Source: Prinia subflava (lineage: Eukaryota; Chordata; Aves; Passeriformes; Cisticolidae). Taken from it: a stretch of DNA of 64,000 bases. The stretch lies in the NCBI RefSeq assembly GCF_021018805.1, contig NC_086248.1, positions 22,824,922 to 22,888,921 of the forward strand, written 5' to 3'. Position numbers and translations under genes: made by a program. The notes below the pieces were generated by a model, which worked only from the letters and a program-made list of their open reading frames with translations, did no database searches and had not been told where the DNA came from. Positions 26,516-38,485 of the stretch are shown piece after piece (the stretch's first letter is position 1; the number at the start of each line of letters is the position of its first letter).

Positions 26516-28308
26516 TTTATTCTAAAGCCTTGTCTAAGTCAATACTTTCAACATAACGATTCCCTACTCCATAAATATGATATAGATTCCCTTTTTCTTA
26601 CTCTATGACCTTGTACATGTTCAGATTAGCCTTACCATATCTTTACCAAATGACGTATAATGAACTTTATTACTAAACTGCTTCTGTTATTATTTATTGC
26701 TCTACCAATGTTTGTGTCACCCATACATTTATCTGTATTGATTTCATATTTTCTTCTAGAACATTGATAACATTGGTCCTCAATGAACAGCAGGAGAGTC
26801 TGTAAACTATAAGCATTCTGTAAATACAGTAAACTATAAGCACATGACTAATGAGTATATAATTAATATGGGTTTTGTGAAGGTCCTTGTTATGACATCT
26901 TAAGACAAATATCTGTGTTCTATCTCTAGCTATATTGTAATATCTTACTTACTATCTTAAGCTGAATGTAATATCATCAGAAATACACCATTTTTTTGAT
27001 AAGAGCTGTTTACTATAAAACTCTACTAATTGTCATTAATTATGCTACTATCTTTACTGATTTTATCCCATAAGATTCTCAACTGCTTCTGAAGATGAAA
27101 GCCAAACTAGCTTATCAGTGCTTTGAGAGTTCACACTCAACTTTTCTTACATTTTGGTGCAACAAAAAGAACACAATTGTTCTAATGAAAAAATAAGTAG
27201 CAAAGAACTGGAAGGAATGTCCTTGGCCCATTCCAGCTGTCACAGTCAGTCAAAATATGCAGTGCTTCTGTATGCATATTGATTCCCAAATTAAAAGTAA
27301 TCTGGCTCTCACTGCTACTATTAGAAGTTTGTGCCAATTTTTTCACATATCCACCTTAAATATATTTACCTTTGCCAATTTATCATTTACTGTCAATGGT
27401 CAAACTCCTTCCCAAAGAATTTACCTTGCTCTTCTCCTAAGAATTATTTGTACAGTTCTAAATGCCACAGTTTTATGCCCTTCCTCTTTTCTGTTGCAAG
27501 GCTCAGCAAGGTACCATATGATAGTCTAATCATTCTGCTGATCATAGTGTTAGCTTTTTTCTACACCTGTCCTACTTTGAAATACATTTTCTTATGTGTG
27601 ACCAAACTATACTCAGTACTTAGCAATAACTGATTTATTTTTTTTTCTATTTTAATTGGAAATATATGACACAAGCTGAAACTCATACTTTTTTTTCTTC
27701 CTAAGACACACTGGATCACTGTCTTACAGACATTTTCTGATTGAGTAATACACCCATCTCTCTTTTTCTGTGTCATTTCAAATGAATGAGGACAGTTAGT
27801 AGCTCTGAATCCAGATCAGTAGTTCACAGCCAAATCTATTCCAATGATCCTGTCCTAGGATTTTAAAATGTTTAACTTATTTAATGGTTGCTGTTAATCA
27901 TCCCTTTGAGCTACTAAGAGGAGAGAACATATTTCATTTTCTCTGGAAGATATGAATAAATTACCCCACTTCTTTCCAAAGACAGTGAGGTGTTCAACCA
28001 AATGTTTCAGACTCCTCTGTACCACAAAGGTAATCATACTTTCCGAGATTTTATGCAGCCTCTTCTTCAAATTTATGAAGGACCTAATCCTCCTGATGAT
28101 AATCTTCCACATATATTATCAAAGAATTTTGTTATCTTTTTATTTGGATGATGAGAAACACTGTGGAAAAAATGAGGGGAAATTGAGGATCCACAGAAAT
28201 TCAGAGTTAAAAATCATAGTTACCTAAAAATTTTGCTTCAGGCTCTTCCACTGTGTATCAGAAAGACGTGAAATGTGAATTTTTGTAGTGGTAATGTTAT
28301 GTGGACTT
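26516..28308. other. Unique AT-rich intergenic sequence
   Basis: No gene or classifiable element seen. A small interrupted duplication of gtaaactataagca occurs around 26802-26843. Open frames are short and hydrophobic, as expected from T-rich DNA. Confidence 0.6.
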
Positions 28309-28362
28309 TTGGACTGGATGATCTTGAAGGTGTCTTCTACCCTTGATTACTCCATGCTTCTA
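28309..28362 (+). mobile_element. CR1 LINE 3'-end fragment
   Basis: The phrase ggactggatgatcttgaagg followed by tgtcttctacccttgatta is the conserved 3' untranslated end of avian CR1 elements, which reads GGATGATCTT..AGGTC..TTCCAACC. It is followed by a decayed ATTCTATG-type tail (actccatgcttct). Only about 54 bases remain, the usual result of extreme 5' truncation. Confidence 0.8.
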
Positions 28363-31069
28363 ATTTTCAAGCCCTTTTCTTGAAAAAAATCCCTGGTTTA
28401 GGTATTCTGGTGTGGTTTGGGATTTTGTTGTTTATCTTAGTTTGTTTGTTTGGGATTTTTCTGAAATAAAAATAGAACATATCTGCATCTATTAACCTTG
28501 CAAACAATTTAAAAAGTTTTGGTTTTTTTTTAAGACGTTTGGAACTTCCACAACAGATCTTGTAAAATGTATGTGGCGGAAGTAACAGGGCTTTGGAAAA
28601 ATGCAGACTACCTGGAAGTGAAACATCATTTTACTTCCAAAGAAGGTTCAAATTTAATAATAAAAAACAACAAAGAGATAAGACTAATATATTGTCGAAA
28701 TACGCAGAATACTTAATCTCTATTTGTTGCGTGGCAGAGCATAAAAATAGTATACCACTGGCATGGCAGCTGGTCTCCCTTTTAAATTTGCTACTTAGGC
28801 ACTTTTAAGCAGTGCACTTCACACAAATTTATGAGCTGTGTGACTACTGGCTGTTGGAGCTTGTTACTATGTTTTAAATTCTGCCTTTTAAGTGAGAGGC
28901 AGAACCAGACTAAATTAATTGTATCAGCCCACTGATGATACCAAAAATGTTTAGGCATTCCTGGTGAAATAAACCTCAGCTTAGGTTAGGTTAGGTTATG
29001 GATAAGAATAAAATTGCTTACTGAAAGCTGCTAAAAGCTGTAACAGTAATTGCCTTCACCTTAGGAACGAGGAGGCAGCATCCTTGAACAGGATCTGGTA
29101 GGTGACAGGCACTGCCATGCTCTACAAGTGAACATCTCCAGACCTTTTATATCATGGAGGGACTCTACCACATGCAAAAGAGAAGCACTGCAACAACTCT
29201 AGTGATGAAGAGTCTTCAGATTAGGCAATAAAACACCATTTTATATTTTGTACTGATATTAATCAGTGAAATAGTACTTCAAATATGTCTGTTTACTATG
29301 GAAAAGCTTTACGGCTTTTCATGCCTGTGAATAAAGGACTGTAACATATGTTGAGATAAACTAATTTCTAGTTCACTGCTGAATCTCTTGTTTCTTTCAA
29401 TACAAATCATCCCTGCAGAGTAAGCTGTACCTACCTTCGTTTAAGGATTTTAGTGCTTTCCCTTACATGTGTGACACTGGATACAAAGCTCAGATAGCTG
29501 AGCAAACTAGTGAGCCCTAGGTGAAAGACCAATAAAGAAGTAATCTCAGCTAGAACTGATTAAGACAGTTGTTTGTTTTATCTTCTTCCTCTGCTTAGCT
29601 CCTTTGAAGTGTTTTGAAGATAGCCTCTTCTTTCTTCACATCATCCATTCACCTTCCTTCATTATGATTTTCACCCATGTCATGGATGAGGCATGCCCAA
29701 AATTGCTCTCTGAGGCTTAAGTGCTGCCACGATTGTGTGTAGCCTAATAAAGGTAATAAGGTTTTAGTGTGATCACAGATGACATCTTTTCCCTGTACAG
29801 AAGGGGATCACTGCAACCTCTATTTCCTCTTCCAAGTTGATTTTCCAAACTTATTATCAGATAAAACAATGATTCTTATCCACCCAAGGCTGCTAATGCA
29901 GAAGGAACCCTTATTTTCTCCATTAAAACTGTCTTCTATACACATTTCATGATCTCTCCAACTTTTATGGGAAATGTATGTCCTCTTTCCACTCAGCCAT
30001 GGATTGGAAACCCTGCTTCTTAATGGTATCCCCGATCCTTAAAATGGCTATATAATCTAATACAGGTAGTCACTGATATCTATGGAAAATAACTAAAAAA
30101 TTTTTGCAAGTAGTTTGAGAGCCACATTGCAAATAAGTTGCAGTGGCTCTTCATTTGCATCTTAATTCATGCACATCTCATTGGGAATTTAGGCAGCTTG
30201 CACATTATTTGGGGGAACAACAGGAGCTTTCTTTTAACTTCTGCACTAGCTGAACCGTAGTAAACAAATAATAATCGGTAAACAATATAGGAAACAATAA
30301 TAATCTGTTGTGAACTGTGTGTTACATCAATTAGACATGGACATTGAAAAACTTTCCAGGACAGATGTGTGAAGAGATGTAGATTTATAAAGCCTTTCTT
30401 TCGGATGAAAAAAATGACCCTTAGATGGCAATCAGTGTTCCCAAATAAGACACAGCTGAGATTCACAAACTTAGCAAACCTGGCAGAGCTCACTGTAATT
30501 CTAGACTGTTCCAAATATCACAAGGAGAGAAATGAAGGACATTTAAGTGCTCTAGACAGCAAAAAACTACTTACATGGCACTCATAGCCAGGGGCCTCCT
30601 TGTGCTGGATGTCTGATGAAGTCAGTCTTTTCCCATACAAGCTGCAGACAGGAGAAAGATAAAAGTTATTCACTTCCCTTAGCCCCACTGAGTTATCGCT
30701 TACCCCAAGACCAGATCATTCATCAAGAGTATGAAAGTCCTGGCTTCTTCCTTTGTCTAGGGAGCTATGAAAGAGGATGCTTTCATATCTCATAGAAAGA
30801 TGTAGTTGCTCTACTTTTAGTGAGGGATGGCTCTTAGATTCCTGAGTGGAAGATATGCCACTTCCTACAGGTAAGTAGGAAGTATTTGAATGAATAAGCA
30901 ATGAAAAGTTTGAGTAGTTATCACCATCAACTCACATGGGATGAAACACCACTGAATTTGACTGTCTTCTGCAGCTTCTAGTCATTTATGCATGAAAAAA
31001 GGATTCCCTACAACATAAAGATCAGTACAGCTGGTCCCAGTGTATTGAGTATTCTGACAGAGCACAAAC
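28363..31069. other. Unique intergenic sequence
   Basis: No gene or element recognised. A ttaggttaggttaggtta run at 28981-28998 is too short to be a telomeric tract. Other content is AT-rich unique sequence. Confidence 0.6.
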
Positions 31070-31340
31070 CATAGAATCATTAAGGCTGGAAAAAGACTCC
31101 AGATGATCAAGTCCAATATTTGACTAAACACCACCATGCTCACTACACCATATCAAGAAGTGCCACTCCTACTAGTTTTTGAACATTTCTGGTGATGGTG
31201 ATTTCACTACTTCCCTGGGCAGCATGTTCTAACACTCAACCTCCCTTTCAGTGAAGGAAGTTTACCTAATATCCAGCCTGAACCTCCCCTGGTGCAACTC
31301 AACACTATTTCCTCTTTTCCTTTTGCTAGCTGTCTGAGAC
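31070..31340 (-). mobile_element. CR1 LINE fragment, 3' end
   Basis: It starts with catagaatcattaaggctgg, the reverse complement of the CR1 3' terminus, and continues with gatcaagtccaa, then cctgggcagcatgttc and atccagcctgaacctcccc. These are all standard reverse-complement phrases of the ORF2 end and 3' UTR of avian CR1. About 270 bases are present and the element is 5'-truncated near 31340. It is diverged from consensus, indicating an old insertion. Confidence 0.9.
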
Positions 31341-32682
31341 AAACGAAAAACTAAGTTCAAGAAATTAATTGAGTGAGGTGAGTTTAATACCAGTTCTTAT
31401 CCTTTATTTTTGTCTACAGTGTGCAAGCAATTCTGAATGGAAACTAGGCAAAAAACAAAATGCCAAGAATTTTATTAAAAGAATGGCAAAACTATTCTCC
31501 ATTGAGTGAAAGTTTATGTGAGACACATATTGGTTGAAGGCTGCCTGGACTTCAGTTGCACTGCTCAGCAATGGCATTTTACTAGTAGAAATCTAGGTGA
31601 TAAAAGACTGAGTGCTCAGCTGGGTGGCACCTGATTTAGAGTTCTGATTCTAAATCACTAACAAGACCTTTTCGTATCCTTCCCTCCACTATCCCCTTAT
31701 TAGCCTAGTTGTTTGCAATCATATGAATAATAAATACCTGAATATTTAAGAGATATATTATCTTTTTGTCCTTTTTTGTTTATCCCATGACAGATGGATA
31801 AAATGTAACTGGAAGTATCTTTACTTGAAGACGCTCTTTTACAAAAGTTTGAATCAGCACTTTGGGATTTTGAATGTCAAGTGCAATGTGAAAACCTTTT
31901 TGCTTAAATATGGTTACATCTAGTGGAAAAAAAGAAAATTCAGAACAATGTTAAAGTTTTTCATTCTTTCTTGTGCCTTACTGTCTAGAAATTCAAGGCA
32001 TAAGCAACATCAGTGAAAACTGATGGTACTGCTTCCCAGGGTTAAGAACATAATTAATTGCATGACTTAACACACATCTCTATATCACACAACCCTGTAT
32101 CACACAATTCTTATTTAAATAATGTGTATTTCTAACATGAAGAAGTATGACAATTACAACTGATATCAACTGGTATAGTTTCTGGAATAATGGATCTCGG
32201 CAGATTTCATAACATTTCACAAAAGCATTTGACAGAGCTGTCTGCATCATGGTAACAAATTTATCTCTGAGGTACTTGGCACAACAACAGAATATTATGG
32301 TTTATATATGTTTAGGACATCAGATATTTTATTTTTCTGTTCCATTTGTTGTCTATTTTGTTGTTAGGGTTTTTTTTTTTACTGGCCAGGTTTTTCTGAC
32401 TACTTTAAATAGTCTGTAATCCAGCTTGCTCTCCTCCCTGGTATTTCCAGATTATTTTTCAAAAATTTGCATACTTTCTGAAGAATTCTCTCAACTAAAA
32501 AGAGTATGGAACTGAGAATTCATGTGGTCCTTGCTCTCATGAAAATTCATAGTAGTTTAGACGTAGAGATAATTGGACCACAGAGATATAACATGTTTTT
32601 CTTACTGAAGTTCTCTCCAGGGTTAGAAATGACTGGTACTACTTTTTTACGTCTTTGTTTAATTAAATTTCACAGAAGTCAT
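31341..32682. other. Unique AT-rich intergenic sequence
   Basis: No gene or classifiable element seen between the CR1 fragment and the next LTR. It is AT-rich, with a T-run at about 32370. Confidence 0.55.
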
Positions 32683-33752
32683 TGTGAGGGACTGGACAAT
32701 TAACAAGTAATGAGTCAAAACACCCATTTGTGGAGGCACCAGAGTGATTTGATGAGCCTAGGTTTGCATCCCTCGAGGGGAGGTGGTGAGTTTTTGGGTA
32801 TGCAATTACAAACTTCTTGTCTGCTTAAAACAGGGGGAGGAGACAAGATGGGCTTGGAGGCTGATAAGAGGCAAACTCTGTGGAGATTGGGTGGTGCTTT
32901 GTATCATGCCAATACAATATCATGCCATGATACATAACTCAGAATCACAGAATATTCTGAGCTAGAGGGGACCCACAGGCATCAGCAAGTCCAACTCTGG
33001 GTGAATATCCCATACAGAGTTTGAAACCTTGGTGGTTTTGGCCCCATGCTCTAACCAGCTGAACTAAACTCAGGATCAATTTGCTCAACTTAAAACTCCC
33101 CTTCCCCCACGGCAGGTCTTGAGAGTAATTAAGTTTTTCTGATGGGGCATAACTGGCTCCCCTGTGCTGACCTGAGAGGCAGCTGTCATGTTTTAGAAGG
33201 TGTCATAAACAAAGACACCCAAAGTGCCCCCAGACCTATTTCTAAGACCTTCCAGCTGCATGTGAACAAAAGACAGTGTAAAACTCCCCCTGCCCCCAGG
33301 GGAGGTACCTGGGCATTCTCACCTGAACCTAAGCATATATCAACCCACTGAATTTTCCATTTGGTTGGTTTTTTCCTCCACATCAATTGATCAAGTACCA
33401 TGCTTTCCACCAATAGACATCTAAGCTACAACAAGAAAGACTTGTTGTAGGCCTGTGTGTTGTGATTATCTATCTTTTCTACTCTTACCCTTTCTCTTTC
33501 TTCCTTTCTTTTCCCTTATACATTTTGTTGAGTGATATTTTTATGCTTTTCTATTGTTATCTTACTATAGACAACAATAACTGAAGGGGCTACATACCTG
33601 TTTTATACTGCACTCAACTTCTTTTAAAATAAACTCAACATGTGTATATTTACAAACATTGATCATTCAGTGTATTTTCACATTAATCTGTCCTAAAGGA
33701 TCTATTAAGCAAGAACCTGGATTAACCTTGCATTTTGGAGTGTGCCATAACA
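32683..33752 (+). mobile_element. Solo LTR of about 1.07 kb, interrupted by a SINE
   Basis: The element begins TGTGAGGGACTGGAC and ends GTGCCATAACA, so it has TG..CA termini. It is flanked by gtcat (32678-32682) and gtcac (33753-33757), a 5-bp target-site duplication with one mismatch. A TATA-like catatat lies at 33334-33340 and a poly(A) signal AATAAA at 33628-33633, both on the plus strand and in the right order for a plus-oriented LTR. Removing the SINE (with one copy of its 7-bp duplication) leaves about 940 bp. I cannot name the family. Its short plus-strand open frames have no retroviral features. Confidence 0.72.
32943..33066 (-). mobile_element. SINE with tRNA-Ile-like head and CR1-like tail
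   Basis: Read on the minus strand, the first part resembles a tRNA-Ile gene: TTAGTTCAGCTGGTTAGAGC corresponds to the tRNA-Ile D-arm and A-box, and the region of gtttcaaactctg corresponds to its T-arm and B-box. The other end, gaatcacagaatattctgag on the plus strand and then gtccaactct, is the reverse complement of a CR1 3' end. This head-to-tail structure matches the passerine tRNA-Ile/CR1 SINE described in zebra finch (TguSINE1, by recall). A 7-bp duplication, aactcag, flanks it (32936-32942 and 33067-33073). It is 124 bases long, lies inside an older LTR, and is mobilised in trans by CR1 machinery by inference. It is not a functional tRNA gene. Confidence 0.85.
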
Positions 33753-35777
33753 GTCACATGAAATAGAATGCAATTTTTTACAGTAAGAATAATTAACACT
33801 GAAAAAATTGTCTGGAGATAAATAGAATGACTATGTAGAAAATATGCTTTATTTTAACCACAAATTAGTGCAACTGCTAAAAAAGATAGTAGGCACTAGC
33901 TTACGGTTAATTGTGGCTTGACAGACAAATTGGTGGATGACACATCGTCTATTTTGGAAAAATAATCAGAAGCTCCTAGGTAATACACCTTTTACAAACA
34001 TTACAGGTTGTGGGAATTCAAATACTTTCTATTAAAACCATAAAAATGCAAATAACATTAAAGAAAAATCCCTAGCAGTACATGCACCCATATGCATGTA
34101 AAAATTTGGTTCTGCTTTCAGCTTGGAGAAATAGGCTGACATTACAGTGTAACAGAAGTCACATGTGCTATCTGCACTTTAAGAAATGTCAGAACTTGGT
34201 AAGTTTTCATACTGATAATGAAAAGTCAATATTTACTCCAAGTCAATAACTTCTAAAGCTGTTAGTAGCTAACTTCGCTGATTCTGGCTGAAGAAAAAAG
34301 CTTACAAAGAGCAAAGGGATTGGGGGGGAGTTGTTTGCTTCTTTTTTCTAAAGGAGTTTTTTAAACCCTGGAGCAGTCTTTTCATTTATGATGATTTTTC
34401 CTAGGAATTATGATGTTCTTGAGATCACCACTATAAGAAAAGGAAATATCTGATTTTTATGTCTTGTAGACATTATTCAGAATTACATGAAGCTAAGCTG
34501 CCTTCTTCTGTCTGTTCTTATAAAAATTCCTGCTCTAGAATTAAAGCTCACTTGTTTCAGAATAGGAGCCTCTGCTCATCTGCACCAGCACAGCTGGGTT
34601 AACAGTAGTTATCACCATGTTGCTGGAAGAGTTTCCTGGGCATACCAGAAGTGTCCTGCATATATAAAACTTTCCTTGCAGCAAGTACCTAATCTCTGAC
34701 CTATCTAATGCTCCAGAAACAACAGAAATTTACAGAAGAGACTGTCACTGAGGATTCCTTTTGGCTGTCAGCAGTCCTTTCACATTTACCATGGCACAAG
34801 CTTTTTCCCAGATCACTGGGGTGTGTGTTTGCTCTCATCAGCTGAAGAATTTACAAAACCAGGTTAATTCTACATGTTCACCCAGTGTCTCCAGATGGAA
34901 TAGCTGATTTATCAGCCTGTGTCTGTCATGCATAGAGTACGGTGTATAGATCCCTGAGCAAGCAGAGATGCAACTCAGTAAATCCACATGGTGCAGATCA
35001 GCTCTATGGGTGACCTAACAAGCCCTGCTTTGCAGCTATCTTTATTAGCCTGAATGCACTGCTGCACAAATGTGGCTCAGCCTGCAGTCAGACCCAAGCT
35101 GACTCAAGTCCAGACAGCTCATGGAGATTGGCACCATGCAGCTTCTGGTTCTGGTTATCATTACCAGCCCTGGGTCAGGTGCCTCTGTGTCTGTGCTGTA
35201 CACAAGTGAATATGCCTATTTGGAAGCTCACTTGGAGAACACACCATTGAAAACTTTATTTTCTAATTCAGATACAGACCAATGTTTCATTAGGTAAAGA
35301 TTAATAATTCTTGAAAATGCTGGTATTTGGAGAAAGTACCACTATTTTGTTTTAATGAAATAAAAATGATCATTCAATGACAGGGATTCTTATGTAGTAT
35401 TAATTTTTTGTATCTTCAGTGAGACATCTTTACCATTAACCCCCTGGAAGCCATTCCCCCAAAAGAGAGAAATTCTTTGACACAGAACACAGAAAATTAA
35501 AATAGCAGCTGTTTCTTAACATGACTTTAAAGATGATTTTTAATGTGAATTTATACTTAGAATTTCTAGGAATCCTGGACAACACAAGGTTAAAACTAGA
35601 AAGACCTCATCATTCTGCATAATTAAAACCACCTGTCCCTTTCCAGTCTACCTAATATCCATAACTACATGCAAATTATGTGATTTTCAGCTGTTTGTAG
35701 AATCTGTTACTATAATTAAAAACATCAACCCAATGTTTTTAAGAGCTCAAAGACATCACTATGAATCATACATATTA
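33753..35777. other. Unique intergenic sequence
   Basis: No gene or element recognised. The 34.9-35.2 kb part is somewhat more GC-rich and less repetitive than its surroundings, but no exon, splice pattern or RNA gene is evident. Confidence 0.6.
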
Positions 35778-36740
35778 CGCCAGGCACCCATCAAAGCTGG
35801 TCTATCCCTCCCTCCCCTCAACTGGACAGAAGAAAGAGAAAAATTAATGTATTACAAATTTTTAGAAGAATAGGATAATGAGAAGTAAACCCAAATATTC
35901 AAACACCTTCACCCCATCCCTCTCTTCTTCTCATGCTTAAAGTTACACCTGAATTTTCTAGCTTTCCCCCTAGCAACAGAGAGGAACAGGGAATGGGAGC
36001 TGTGGTCAGTTCATCACATGTTATATTGATCTCTTCTTCCTCCTCAGGTGGAGGAATCTTTACACTCTTTTCCTGCTCCTGTGTGGAGTCCCTCTCATGG
36101 GACATAGTCCTTCATTAAGTTCTCCAGCATGCACCCTTCCCATGGGCAACAGCTCTTCATAAACTTCTCCCATGCAGGTTGCTTCCACAAGGTGCAGTCC
36201 TTCAGAAACAGCCTGTTCCATCGAGGATTCCCTACAGGGTCATGAGTCCAGCTGGCAAATCTGACCCCACCATGGGCTCCTCTCTCCATGGGCCGCAGGT
36301 CCTGCCAGCAGCCTGCTCTAGCATGGGGTCCTTCACTGGCTGCAGGCGGATCATTGCTCCCCCTTGGAACTCCATGGGCTGCAGAGGGACAGCATGCCCT
36401 CACCATGGTCTTCACCATGAGCTGCAGGGGAATCCCTGCTCTGATGCCTGGAGCACATCCTTTCCCTCCTTCTTCATTTGGTGCTTGCAGGATTATTCTC
36501 TCACATAGTCACTCCTCTCTCTGGCTGCAGTTGCACAGGGTTTTCCCCCCTTCTTAACTATGTTCTCCCAGAGGTTCTACCACTGTCACCAATTGGCCCA
36601 GCTTTGGCCAGTGGCAGGTCCATCTTGGAGCTGCCTGGCATTGACTGTGTTGGACATGAGGGAAGCTTCCAGCAGCATCTCACAAAGAACACCCTTTTAG
36701 AATCCCTGCTACCAAATCCTGGCCATGCAAATCCAATACA
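35778..36740 (-). mobile_element. LTR, TGTATTGGG-type ERVL-like family
   Basis: It is the same family as at 5.7, 25.1 and 59.6 kb, in reverse orientation. Landmarks from left to right are ccaggcacccatcaaagctg, the caggtggaggaatctt stretch, gcctgctctagcatggggtc, tcactcctctctctggctgc, agctttggccagtggcagg, gaagcttccagcagc, and the terminal gccatgcaaatccaataca. The right end at 36740 is intact (reverse complement TGTATTGGATTTGC). The left terminus, with the TGTCATGGTTTGAC phrase, is lost or decayed. No internal provirus is present. Open frames of about 105-110 codons on both strands are composition artefacts. Confidence 0.85.
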
Positions 36741-37797
36741 GCTGCAGGGGCACATCATCATAATCAGAACTCAGAGGACAACAATTTTGCTGTAAACACT
36801 AGTTTGATTCAATGGCTCAGGTGTGAATAATTTAAGGAACCATGGCAAGACCTTGTTGATTGCTCCTCGTAACATTTTAAAGAATAATGGTTACACAGGC
36901 CTTTGTTAAAAGCCTGTATCCCTAGAGAGATGGCATTTCATATGATTGAAAAGGAATGAGCTGGCATTGGTCCATCCTGTGTTTCTGCTTTAAACCTCTA
37001 CAATTAAAGGGTTAGTGAGAATCATGTTAAACACAAATACCATAAAGTTGAGAAAGCATCATCATGCTCCAACATAATAGGGGGTTAAAGGGACAAATTA
37101 ATTCAATTACCCCGTTTTGTTATTCCAAAGAAAAGCAAATTTATTCACAGCTTTTGATACATTTCCTTAATTAATGCAATTTGATAAAATGAACAAATTC
37201 ATGATGTCATTAGCTGAGTTGTGCTTAATGAAGTTGGGCTGTATGAAACATTAACTACAATGTTGAATCCATTTCCTTAGGCTGGGAAATAAACGTTTAT
37301 CATTTCAGAACATTTACTCTGGAAGTTCCAATTGTCAGGTCTTTATCAGCATAATCATCATGTCCTGATAAATCTACATATATTTACATTTTGATCAATG
37401 TCATCATTAAGCTCAGACTAACATAAGATTCTATTCTATTCTGGCAGCATGGAAGAAGTTAAATAGACTCTTTGACAATCCGGGCTCTTTACCTTTGATG
37501 ATCTGATGGATAAATGTCAAACTATAAATGGAAATGACAGTACTTCTGTTATCAGCTTTGTTCAGCTACTCTTTCTTCCAAGAAAGTGTTTTGTAATATT
37601 TCTGTTTTCAGAGGCACATAAATTTTCATTATAAAGAGTATTCCTAGAAGGTACATTTAAGATAATGGAGCTTTGATTAGGACATTCATGTGAGAAGGGA
37701 GAAAATTTTACCACTGCTTCCTCTTTTGTTTACGTGTACAGTTTTGGTTTCTTTTATAGGGACTACACTATCCAAACTGTGGAAAAGATTCAAGCCT
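36741..37797. other. Unique sequence, candidate conserved noncoding DNA
   Basis: It is free of recognisable repeats. The part from about 36960 to 37450 is dense in TAATTA, ATGCAAT and TGATAAA-like words and has no open frame, a look often seen in vertebrate conserved noncoding elements. Conservation cannot be judged from one sequence. Confidence 0.35.
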
Positions 37798-38485
37798 TGT
37801 CTTGGTTTGGAAAGACAGGTGTCTGCCAGGGAAAATGGAGCTTCCCTTGGAATGGAGAATGTAAATCTCTTCCCTCCAAATTATTACAGTTTTTCAATTA
37901 GGGGCTTTCAGGAAAAGATATGGGAATAGGAATAACAGTTCTTTACTAGGAATATTAAAAACACAAATGTAGTAGTACAAATAACAAACAAAAATCCTAG
38001 AAACCCTGACAGAGTCAGAATATGACCTGACACCCTGTTGGTCAGGGTGTTGGAAACAGTCCAAATAAATCCTCCTGATGTAACGGATGTGGTCCTGTTG
38101 GAGTAAAGATGATCCTGTAGAAGGGTCCAGTGGTGGTGAGATGGGTCCAGCCTTCCTCTAAGAAACCCAGTAGAAAAACAGGCTGCTCTGTTGTTCTGAA
38201 TCCCAGTTTTTATCTAGGTAGGAATGTTTGGCTCCTCCCACTGGGTGGAGCACCTCACAATGGAAGTATGTAACTGTATCAGTCATGCAGTGAGCCTTGT
38301 GAGGTTGTGGAGGAGATAAAGTGCACTGCCCCACCTGGTTTTAACAGCTGTCCCATTAACAGAAAGATGCCCAACCCCTCCCCCATGGAGTTATGAGATA
38401 CAGAAAAACACCTCTTCAACCGGTTTCAATAGATTGGGAATAGAATACATGCTTTTGGTTATATCTTGCATTGCAACCCAAGATA
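37798..38485 (-). mobile_element. Solo LTR with perfect 5-bp target-site duplication
   Basis: The element starts tgtcttggtttgg and ends caacccaagata. The five bases agcct stand immediately before (37793-37797) and after it (38486-38490), giving exact borders and a length of 688 bp. Phrases such as gacaccctgttggtcagg and tggctcctcccactgggtgg match a common passerine LTR by recall. Orientation is inferred from the minus strand, where a GC-box-like gggaggagcc is followed by AGATAAAAACTGG (TATA-like, 38215-38207). No coding region accompanies it, so it arose by LTR-LTR recombination. The low-complexity decay and C-to-T terminal change (caagaca to caagata) show moderate age. Confidence 0.85.

Noticed and set aside
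28981..28998. (TTAGG)n telomere-like run
   Set aside because: Only about 3.5 copies, and vertebrate telomeres are TTAGGG. Chance or slippage is sufficient.
32943..33066. tRNA-Ile gene on the minus strand
   Set aside because: The head is too degraded to fold into a functional tRNA and is fused to a CR1 tail. It is a SINE.
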